A DNA stretch of 64,000 bases from Bugula neritina (Eukaryota; Bryozoa; Gymnolaemata; Cheilostomatida; Bugulidae): positions 2,662,501 to 2,726,500 of the forward strand of contig OZ037766.1 of NCBI GenBank assembly GCA_964035545.1. The letters run 5' to 3'. The notes below the pieces were generated by a model, which searched no databases, had not been told where the DNA came from, and was given only the letters and a program-made list of their open reading frames with translations. Below are positions 10,501 to 22,500 of this stretch, piece after piece; the stretch's first letter is position 1, and every line of letters begins with the position of its first letter. The position numbers and the translations under genes are program-made.

Positions 10501-13500
10501 ACGCAAGATCATACCATATATTAGGTGCTTAGGCTAACATTGTGATATTACTATGAATAAACTTTCATGAGAGTATAAAAAGCTGTTTACACTAGTTACT
10601 TTTGGAATTGCACATTTTCTTCAGGTGCAAAACTACTCTAATGACATTTTTCATGCAGCTGGTTTTATCAACTCTATAATTAATATACTGTCACCTTTTA
10701 CAAGTTTGTTCATATACAAATTTCAGCTTCAAAATTTAGTTATTAAACCTTTAGATATTTATTTCTGCACTAGATATTTGTTTCGGTACTATTTACTAGT
10801 TCTTCTCTCCTACAGGTTACACATTCCTGTGAAGGACAGGAGAGTGTTCGATGACATAGTCCAAAGGAGTCTAGGTAAAAGCTACTCTGAAGATCGAGCA
10901 TCTCAACCTGCACACGTTACTCTTCCAGACTACAATAGTGGCATGACTGTTGATGAATTGGGAGGGGATAATCCTAGCTCAGAGTAATGGTTCTAATCTA
11001 ACACCTAGTATTGCATGTGTTAAGAGACTGCAGAGTAAAGTCGCTGTTGCTTTAGTGTACTGCTTATTGCATATAACAGGGTTGTCATCTAGCAATTAAT
11101 TTCCATGACCCATTAGGTTGAATAGCTTTTGGTGTGTAATTGAAAACTTAAATCTAGGTTCATGAAAGATGCTAAAAACTTTCATTCAATGCTTTAAATA
11201 TTCGTTTCACTTCAGCTTGTTTAAGAATTAGCGTCAAAACATAAATTCCTAAAAATATTTTCTTTTGTTTGTTACAGTTTGTCGTACCTGAGGCAAGTGA
11301 GTGTTCATAAGGGTGATAGTGACCTTGGAATAATACTCAAAGGTCGGCATCCGGTTGTCATAGAAACTGTGCTGGGTAATTCTGCCGCTGAAAGAGCAGG
11401 TCTGCGAAGGGGAGACTGCATCTTAAAAGTCAATAAACATTCTGTTTTGTAAGTAGCAAAGTTTAAAAGTGATAAAATTCAATTATATATAATTGTCATT
11501 ATGCAGTGTTGTAGAGGTAGTCATTGTTTATTAAAAACCTACCAAAATGTTGACACATTTCTGTGTTATATGATGGGCTATAGCAAAATGCCTTCTTTCA
11601 TTTGATATTTTTTTATTGGCTTCTACTGTCTGGGTGTGTCAACTTAGCCTAAATATTTCTATAATTTTGGAGCTCAGGCTATTTTGAAGTGAAAAAATAT
11701 GTTTATAAGTTGTGCACAAGCCAATAATTGTAGCATTATTTTAAATTTAATTATTTTATTTATTTTATGTTTAGAACTTTTAAAGCTTTAGAACCAGTAA
11801 TGTGATACACTTACAATGATGATTACTTCTAAAAGGTTTAACTAAAATTTGTAAAATTTTTGTTAAGAAAATTTTGACGACTTCTTTGTATGTTAGTTAT
11901 TTTCTTATGCCAAATCATGTGACTGAAGCCAAGTCATGTGATGCGTCTAGTTCCTTATTATTTCGTGTCAATACTAATTTTCTGTTAGATAGCACCAAAT
12001 ATAGCCTTAGTACCTTGTATCTGGATATTGTACCGTGTATTTCAGCAATGCTTCACACTACGACATTCAAGAACGTCTGAAGCTCTCGGGGCCCACAGTG
12101 CGTCTCGATGTTATTGCTCAAGGTCACCTCACGGAGCAGTCACATGACCTTTCATTAGCCAATGGTAGTAACCTTTCCCCATTGCATTCTATCACAGCAC
12201 CCTGCACAGCTTTCTCTGCCGCTTTGCTTATTTCACCTCGTCACCAGATACCCAGCTCTCTCGTGAGCACCACTCTGTGTTCTCGTTGTGGTATGCTTTG
12301 TTCAGTTCCATCTGGTTTCTAGCTCATATTATTTGTTGTGCTGGAGACAAAATCTATTTACATTTACTATAGTATTTTGCAAAGCCTTGGGTCCTGGAAA
12401 TAAAGCAAACAAAACAATGTGTTGATTGACAAATATTATATCAAAAAGCACATAAAAATATCATAAATACTAATCTAAATACAGATCTTTGTAGTCTAAC
12501 TTTTACAAGTATCAAATCTAAATAATTAGATGTGTGTGTTTAGCTTTCAGCATCTTAACATTTGATTTGGTATAGTTTATCTTTCTAACAGGAAATATTG
12601 AATCAGTTTTAAATGCTACTGAATAAGACATATTGGATTTTGAGCTAGCATCTCACTGTAATGAAATTAGATTTTATTCTGTCACTCGTTTGACAGCCTA
12701 GACGCTTGTAGAGGTTTAACCATTAACAGCTTGTTTTCACTTAACACTTCAGCAATTATTTTTGCTGTAAGTTGTTTGTATATATAATGTATCATGGTGT
12801 AGTGTTGTATCCTCATCAGGAGCAAGGAGCTGTGTGGAGACGGTGCCTCTACCCGACGCAAGAATAGATAGAAACAGCTTTGACTCCTCTACTATGGGCA
12901 GTGCACACAGTCAAAGCTCCTCCAATGATTGGGCATTTCAGAACTCTCTCCGACTACATGACAGAGGCCCTTCATCATTCAAGACTCAGGTTAGCTTGGT
13001 CTGAGGAAATTATCTGTATCATAATACAGTCTACTTCAGATTTTAGTAGCCAGAACGTGCTTATAGTTGTGGTCTTTGGTTGAAAAATTGTTGATTACTG
13101 ACTCTTTTTTGTCGGACGATATTTCATGTGGCGATTTGCTCATAACATAAACATATAAAAACAGACAACTATAAATGAGTTATTTTATATGTACATAATA
13201 AGTATTGAATTTAATATCAGAATGTGCAAAATTGGTACTGGTACTTGGTACTTCTTCATGTAATTATATTTCAAATTAAATGCATATACATTATATAGCA
13301 ATGTTTGGGTGACATTCTACCAAATGTGAAATAACATACACATGCATTCTTCACAAATTATTTAGCTAGCTTTTTACCGCAACTAGTAGTGTGATGATTA
13401 CACATGTCAATAGTATTATATAGATAGACAGCAGGTATTATTCCCATTCATTGTATTTATTGATTAATTTCTGTCGCAGGTGAATTATCTATTAGATAAA

Positions 13501-16500
13501 AGAGAAAAGAAGCTATTCAAGCAACACCTCTACAATTATCACAATGACAGGTAGGTGCTTTGCTTTCTATACTCAGTTGTATAATTTCTATGTTTGAATA
13601 GTACAGCTGGTTCAAATCAGGGCGTTGCTTTAATTTCAGGTGCTGTGTATGGCCCTGTTTTGTTAAGTTACAAAGCCTGTAGGCTAAAATCATTTTCATT
13701 ATGCATTGAGCTGTGATATATGAGTTTTAATTATTAACATATTCTAATATTTGAAGAGATGAATGCCCGTATAGTCTGAAATGTCATGCAGCTTTTACTG
13801 TTATTAGCTTTAAAGGATTGCTCTATCTTAGTTTATTACAATCACATTATAATAGACCCTTTTCAAATGTCCCTCTAGGGGCTTTTATAATTTGAAGTTG
13901 TCTCCTCCCACCCGGTATATGGGGGAGTCTATATGATATATAGAAAGTCATAAAATCAGGAGAAATTTAAGGTTTGTGTGAGGACTATTGCTAGCATGAG
14001 TTTTTTCTTTTCTGAGATAAATATTTTGGCCTAAGCATACATAATAGCAGTTCCAGAAAATTTTTAAAAATTTTCTTTTTTGACAAATCTTGAGAAAAAT
14101 AAACTTCAAAGCATGTTTGTGGTTTTGGTTACTGAGCAAGTTGAAGTGGTAACTATGATACAAGTCTCATTAATTATTTGTTATACTGGCTGTCATGTTC
14201 AATTCATAGCTGTTGACCTTTCAACTTTTTGGTTAGAATCTGCTGTTAGCACAGTCTTAGAGCTCTGCTAGTGAATGAGACAGCAGATTAGCTGTTAGCA
14301 TTTTCAATTAATTATATACTTATGCACTTATGTTATGAGAATAGCTAAACTACCTACCTCAATACCCATCATTTTCAAGAAGCATTCTCACAAAACTATA
14401 GATAACGATATATTATTAAATAGACTGGTTAAATTTGTATCATCAAACGAATATGAAATGTGGATTAATACATGTCGTTTAATTTTCTAGCAGGTTAAAT
14501 GCATCTATTGCACTTGCAACAATTGTGCTCAAATAAATATATCTAGATAAACCCCGATAGCCTTTTAGCTGTTGGCATTCAGGTTTTTGTGTTACAGTTT
14601 TGTTATTTCTTAATATTATGCCTGTGGCTTGTAGTATAGGAACAGTAGTGAAGAAATTGAGATAGCCTAAGTTTTTTGAATTTCTTTATAAATTTTGGTG
14701 TTGCACATAACATAACTTCTTTTGCTACATTTCTAATCTAGAACAAAGGCTTTTCTCAATTTCTCCATTACTGCACCTACCCGTGTGTAGTAGTCATCTC
14801 TGTCAGCTGCAGTAGACTCAAGGTCCTAGTTAATGTAGGTGGTAGGTTAAAACATAGTTATATAATGAAATAGGTAAAAGGCCAACCTAAGCCAGCCATT
14901 ACTGAACCTGAAAACCCAAGTTTCTCAACTCATCAAATTGCAACATAGGTAAACTGAATTATCTGAAAACCGCTTCTGAAAGAATTTCTGGTTGAAAAGT
15001 ATGAAGCAAATTCTGATAAAGGAAGCAGTGAAAGTATGTTGAAAATATTGAGTTATTAACTTTTTGCTTGGGTTTTCAGTGAAACCATTTAATGTTATAG
15101 CTTCTCAACTTCTCATGCTCTAAATATCTACATCAGCTAGTCTTATTGAAACTTAGCTGTAGTTTTACAGCTGGCTTGGCTGATCCTGGGTCACAAAATG
15201 TTATGCATAATCGAGGATAAGTTCACCCCAAGTATAACATATCGATCAATTAGAACTTTCAAATAAAACTATTAGACCTGTTGTAAAACATGCAATAAAG
15301 ATATAGGGCAGACAAAATATTTCAAGATGATATTGAATTAAAAGATGTCTGCCTCTTGTAAATACTTTAAATGAGCTTCTATTTTAAATATTCCTACAGA
15401 GTTTTGACTTTTTTTTCATTCATTTTTGTTCATGCCTACTTATATTATAGCCAGTATTTACACTGAATTTCACAACATGTTGTCATGTCTGTGATATGCA
15501 ATAAATCAATCAACTATATAAAATATGTTAAATAAATTTTTGCCTAAACTGAGCTTTGCTTCTCTTAGTAATATTTTTCTTTTAAAAAAGTTTTGGCTAT
15601 AACATGAAACTATGTAAAGCATTGACGGTCCTTTGAACATAATGTAGTACAAACTCTTCAAAGTATAATTATGTGTACATGCTATAACACAGCTAAGCAG
15701 GCATGTGAGTAATTACATGTAACTAGCAGTGAAACTGGACCACTGCAGAGTTGAAAGGTCAATTCAGCTATAAATTGCATGGCCATAACAGACAGGACAA
15801 TAAATGATAATTGAGACTTAATCATAGTTGCTATTTCTGCATTGCCCAGCAACGGAAACCACAGAAATGCGTTCAAGCATATTTTAGGCAACATTTTTGC
15901 ATGTTGGGAGGACACAACTCTTAATTTTAGCGGGACATTGGAGACCACTGAAAAGGGTCTATTATGAACTATAATCTAATGTGTATGCAAACAATTGTGA
16001 CTTTGCAAAGGGATATGTGCCTCGAAAACAGCTTTTCAAAATTCCAATTTTGAGGGAGGTAAAATTTTCAACCATGAAAAAGAATAGCCTAATACGTGAC
16101 GTGTGAACGCCAGTAACTATGCTGCACGTGCTAACTATAACGCTAGTATTCAAGGTTGCTGAGCACAACATCAACCAATAACGCTCAAGCAGTTACAGTG
16201 CGTTATATAGGTCAGCTTTGGTGTGCCCGTAACATTGCACAATCTGACCTAGTTTAGATCGATCGCAGGCATTCATCCTAAAGAATGCATGTTTTTGCAA
16301 TGCTTTTTTCTAATGTTTACAAGCAAAATATGGCCTAATGTTATCACATACATGTTATTTAACATGTCAAAAAACTATAGATTGAGATAATTCACATTTG
16401 CACTTCTATAAATATACAAATTACGAGTTGAAAGATCACATCTCACAGTCATATTTCTATAGTTATTCATTTGTATAGTCACGTGACCAGCAGGAATGCT

Positions 16501-19500
16501 GGCGCTGTTACGTCACATTTCCCAGCTCATTTCAAAATCGGCGTTTTGGCTGTTACCAATCTATACCCTCAACTTCAACTAACTTTTTCTACCTTTGGTC
16601 AAATGCTTTTTGTCAATGCATGCTTAGAAAAACACAATATTATGTGTGTTTGACCTAAATGGCCATTTATTAGACAAGATAGAGCAATCCTTTAACACAG
16701 GATATATTCTGTGTTTCTGACGTTTTATATACTAGTATCAGTTTTTATGAAAGGAACTGTAAATATGTTTGATTTCTGTTGAAAAATGCCGAGTTTCAGC
16801 ATTTCATTTAATATTGCAATAGTGGTGGTGGCTTGCTCCAGTCTTTTTTTCAGAAATTCTCCTTGCCAGTGGATATAGAAGAAGACATATTTATAGAAAC
16901 ATTCCATTTATAGGATTATGTTATATTTATAGAAACATCCAGGTTTTTGTGCAGAGGGTTAGTGACATACTAGACACTCCAGCCAAGATGACACTCTGGA
17001 GTTTTGTTCTCCCTCTTCTGTCATCGTCTCACAAAGCCTATGTATTGGAGAGTGTTGCGTTACCAGACAGTATTACTTCTCCTAATGGGCACAGTAGCAC
17101 AATTGTTACAACAGAGAGCAGACAAACCCTAGAAGGTATGATACTTATGTTTATTAGTCTATAAGTCATATGCTTATTAGTCTATTAGTTGAATATATGC
17201 TTATTGGCAACCATGTTGCTTATTGAGTAAATTTTTCAACTGTTATATTTTACTTCAACTCGTAAAAAGTCGGCTATAGCTGTAAATAAGCTAACAGTAT
17301 AAGAGGTTCCCCATGATACTAGCACTACTATTCACACTGAGAGTCACATAGAACTGCAGCTAACCATCTGCATGTTTCAGTGAGTGGGTCGACGGATCTG
17401 AATACTATTGTTAGCCAAAGTTCTGAACGTCCCGAGACGATGACGTCGTTCAAGAGCCAACTCGAATATCTACTCACTTCACAGGAGCGAAAGGCAGTGA
17501 AACAAGCGTTGATACACTATAAACAGACAAAGTAGGTTATGTGTACAGTACCTGTAGAATAATACAACGTTCATCTCGTAATAATAGTGTTATATATTAC
17601 ATATATAGTATAAAAATTCACTAAGCATTAAATTGAGCATTAAACCTGTTTCCCAAAACGTAAAGATAACCTTAATGTTACAATTGAATTGTAGAGCTAA
17701 ACTTGGATTTTTCTTCCATTTTTCAATCCTATTTGTATTCAAATATTTATATTACAATAAATGTTTTACTAGTAATAATTCAGAGTTATGCACTCTTGGT
17801 AACTTTGAACCCCATATTGACTATATCATCATTTCCTTCCAATCAAAAAGTGTATAAGCACATGTTGGTGTTTATTTTTAATTTGACAGGAAGTTTCGCG
17901 TGTGTTTTGTTGTTTAGTGTATAGAGATCTAGTAAAGGCTATAAGCATACATGTGTGTATGTGCATCTAGCGTAGAGATGTGCTGTAGTGGTTATAATGC
18001 ATCCTCATAGCTGTTAGACAAGTAACAATGAATACACTCTACATTTCTTAGAAATGTGGAGACACTCCTAGCTGACCTGTCTAGGATACTGGATACCAAC
18101 TCTAAGAAGTCACTCTGGATACACATTCTCTCTCTGCTCCCCTCTGCTCACCAGAACTACATTAGGAGGAAGATTAATCTCCCCTCAGGCTATGTTAGAG
18201 GTCTCATTCTACTTCTCTTTGTTATATTATTTTATAATGTGTTTGCTTTAAATTATTTCACGTTTATTTAAAGAATGCTGATTTGGCCACCTAATGTTAT
18301 TATGTATATAGTAATATGCTATTTGGTAATTTAGTGATAATATTAAAATATGTTAGCATCACTGTATCAGTTCGATAGAAGACAACGTCATATCTTTCTC
18401 ATAGATAATGTAGATGGAGAGGGAGCCCCTGCTTCTGGTAGATCACCAACATCTGAAGAGTCTCCTCGTTCACGGAGAAACCGGATCCTTCTTCAGTCAG
18501 ATGATGAGTTCTTTGTGGGTGAGTCAGTCAGTCATAGTAAGAGTGAGTAGTGAGTCATAGTAAGAGTGAGTAGTGAATCATAGTGAGAGTCATATTAAGA
18601 GTGAGGCATAGTAAGAGTGAGTAGTGAGTCATAGTGAGAGTGAGTAGTGAATCATAGTGAGAGTTATAGTAAGAGTGAGTAGTGAATCATAGTGAGAGTG
18701 AGTAGTGAGTCATAGTAAGAGCGAGTAGTGAGTCATAGTGAGAGTGAGTAGTGAGTCATAGTAAGAGTGAGAAGTGAATCATAGTGAAAGTGAGTAGTGA
18801 GTCATAGTGAGAGTGAGGAGTGAGTCATAGTAAGAGTGAGGAGTGAGTCATAGTGAAAGTGAGTAGTGAGTCATAGTAAGATTTATAGTGAGTAGTGAGT
18901 TAAACGATACCCCTATTGAAATTTTGTTTCCTTTTCAAATCATGGAAGCCGCTTTGATTGCGGTTAAACAATATTTCTCTAAGGTGTCCACATGTAATAC
19001 CAATCCAACATACTTATACATCTCTCTCCCAACAGTTGGCCACCACCATGCTGAGGCTAGCAGATCTGGTAGTGTGGAAATGCTAAAGTTCACCCCAAGA
19101 AGAAGTTACGACCAGCACGCAGCTGCGAGTGAGAACTCAACTGATTTGCGATACACACCGGGAGCCAAGCATTTCATGCAAAACCCTTTATACGGTATGT
19201 CTTCAGAGGAAAATCATAACCAGTTTTATTTTAACGCTGCTGATAATGAATAGAAAGTGACAATTTACTCAGACAATAGTTTGATGATGTATGTAGGTTA
19301 TACTTATATTGTTTTGTGTTTTTGTTGTGCAACTTTGTTATATATGTGGCACTGTAGGTTGTACTTGTAAGCTGGAAACTATTTGTATGAGAAATACACC
19401 ATCATGGTCTTTTGTGAATTGGCTTTTCATCTTTTGTTGATACAGTTTTTGAACTTCTCTTGTGCAAATATATAGTAGATTTATTACACATATGTTGTGT

Positions 19501-22500
19501 TTATAGTTAATTTTATAATATTTTTTCCTATTATTTATCACTAAGTTGAATTTTTTCACGGAGTTTTATTTCTCTGACTTTTCAATATGTATGATTTTTA
19601 ACGCTCTATTTTTAGGTAATATGAAAATTAAACTTAAAGTTGCTGAAAAATAAAGGTTTTTGACACTTTTTGTATATGCAACCCTGTGAAATGTTTAAAT
19701 TGTATGCTTTCCTTAGACAGTAATTACTTTGTTTTTATTATATTAAATACTAACACCATGTCGAGGGCTCCTCGGTCAATTCAGGTATGCATATCGTCCT
19801 GCGTGTTCACGCTTTTAAATTTCTATTTTTTATACAATGTTGCTCTAGTATGGTTTGATTAGTCTCCAATACCTATTCTATACTCTTCAACAGTTTCACA
19901 GAGTTGCATTACATACGGCGCTTTTAACACTCCACACATGCACAATGCTGCAAGGATGGAAACTATATATGCATGCTACTTCATTTTACGGAATAATTTA
20001 CTGTAGCATTCACTAGAAAACAGTTGTTGGAAAGTTCCACCCTTGTTATAAAATAAATGTTTAGTTTTTTTAATAATATGCTTTTTCATGTTTATCAGCA
20101 TTGATCTGTAGCCTTTCTATGTGTGATGCATTTTAACTCCTTTTCTTAGATATTTTTCTATTCATATGGTTGAATGTGGCATTTGGAATTGTATGCATTG
20201 CAAAGATTTGCAATTTTCAACAGTTTTCTTAGTGAATTTAGCTAAAACATGTGTTAAATTTACAGTTTTCTTTCTGTTTAGGTAAATACGACCCACTTTC
20301 GCTGTCAAGGGAAGCAGAATACCCCCAAAATGGTGTCATACCGGACCTGGGCATTTCTGCGTATGATGCCGTTACATTACCTAATGATAAGACAGGCAGT
20401 TATAAAAGAGGGCGTGCCAACACTGCTTTTATGGCCAGTAACCTGTCAGCAGCCAGTATCCAACAGTGTAACAGCCAATCAGCAACTGGTACCCAACAAT
20501 ATACTAGCCAATTAGAAGTCCACACTCATAAACACAACAATGGCTATGCCCATGAGAAACATGCTAATGGTCACAGAGAGGTACAGGATATGTGTTACCA
20601 TGACGACGATAACTTTGAGAGTACAGAGAGCTCATCTGGAAGCTCCTTGGTTCATATAATACCTGAGTAAGTTACATAATACCAGAGTAAGTTACATAAT
20701 ACCTGAGTAAGTTACATAATACCTGAGTAAGTTACATAATACCAGAGTAAGTTACATAATACCAGAGTAAGTTACATAATACTAGAGTAAGTTACATAAT
20801 ACCTGAGTAAGTTACATAATACCAGAGTAAGTTGCATAATACCAGAGTAAGTTACATAATACCTGAGTAAGTTACATAATACCTGAGTAAGTTACATAAT
20901 ACAAGAGTAAGTTACATATTATCAGAGTAAGTTACATAATACCAGAGTAAGTTGCATAATACCAGAGTAAGTTACATAATACCAGAGTAAGTTACATAAT
21001 ACCTGAGTAAGTTACATAATACCTGAGTAAGTTACATAATACAAGAGTAAGTTACATATTATCAGAGTAAGTTACATAATACCAGAGTAAGTTGCATAAT
21101 ACCAGAGTAAGTTACATAATACCAGAGTAAGTTACATAAATTTTTAAGACATCTACGGTGAAATTTTTTATTTGGTGAGAATATTCAGCCACCATCTCTG
21201 AAATCTCACCACGTATCTGGGCACAAGAAACAGAAAACTCTATTGAGACCAGCTCTGGTTGGTAATAATTTCACCATAAGTAACCTCATAGCAAGCTCTT
21301 TGTCTTCCAGACCAGACACAGATCGTTCCTACGACAGGAGAGTGTCTCAGGCCCTCCAGTCTATTGATGACGCGGTGGCAGGATACAGCGGAGGTGAAAC
21401 TCAGAGATCAGAGCTTGACCAGCCCTCTGGTGGAGCCCCGTTTATGTCACCTCCCCCACCTCCGCCACCTCCCCCGCCTCCTGCTAGTAGGTTATTTCTA
21501 GATTGAAGGCTATTCAACTTTAGAACCAGGGTGACATGTTTTGATAAAATTGACAAACTTGAATTATTTTTTATGCTATTCTCACGTTTTATCTGCATGA
21601 AGATACAAAAAACTGATGTTGATAAAGCCAGAAATCTTGTCACTTAGCAATCTTGAGAGTCTCTATCTATGACACCCTAAACCAACCACAGCTTTGTCCT
21701 TGAGGTGAAGTAGCTACACTGTATTTATGTTTCTGTAGTTCCCGTACCTCCTCCACTTCCGCCATCATTTCTACCACCTCCTGACCGCTCGGCCTCTCTG
21801 CAAGTGAAACGCTTGAATTGGGAAACTCACAATCCCGATGAGATTGACAAGACGGTGTGGGGTCAGTGGAAGACAACGGACCAGCTGGACATCGAGGTTA
21901 TGGTAGAGTATTTGGAGTTGCCTCAACAATTCTCTACCGTGAAGAAGGCTTCACCAGGTGAGTTGAGATGCTTCAAATTGCCAATTCATCCTCCATTCAA
22001 CATTAAACAGTTTTCACTTCTTGAAAGAACTAACTAGAAGCTATTGTATAGATGAAGATGGTAGTTGTGTGATACAGTTATGTTAAATATGGGCTGCATT
22101 TTTTGGAAGACAAATTAGTTTTCTGTGTGTTAGTTGCAATTTTATTAAAATACTGCATAAGAAGTTGTCTGCTCTTAGTCTAAAGCTGAACCATGCCTTA
22201 TCATGTGCAGCAGATACCAGCTCAATATTTCGTAATAATATGGACAACATTTGGAATCTTTCAGCAACGTTTTTAGTTATTCATTTGAATTCCAGTTGGC
22301 TGTAGCGTTAGCTAGTATTTCATATAGTTTATACATAAATAGGGCAGCCTTGGGACAATAAAAGGTTTAGCTTCAACTGTGGCTCTGTTTAAAAATTAGT
22401 TTTATTTTTCTTTTAAATTTGATTTAATTTTCATTTTTTGACTATGCTATTTATGTTAAGTTCCTTATATGTGTTGAAATAGCCTGCATATAGTTGGTTG

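Noticed and set aside
10625-10815. Open frame upstream of delphilin exon 4
   Set aside because: It is intron sequence that happens to be open into the exon. The acceptor CTCCTACAG at 10815 and phase define the exon start.
15682-15948. 88-codon minus-strand open frame in delphilin intron 8
   Set aside because: It lies on an arm of the inverted repeat, and the related arm at 13851-14229 does not keep the frame, so coding is unlikely.
20661-21140. CRISPR-like appearance of regularly spaced direct repeats
   Set aside because: The 20-bp units are contiguous with no unique spacers, and the locus is a eukaryotic intron.
21191-21262. Possible extra delphilin exon after the 20-bp array (acceptor TATTCAG, donor CTG/GTTGGT)
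   Set aside because: Its phases do not fit exon 14 or the next exon. Joining 20666 directly to 21311 gives a perfect GA/A codon and an uninterrupted frame.
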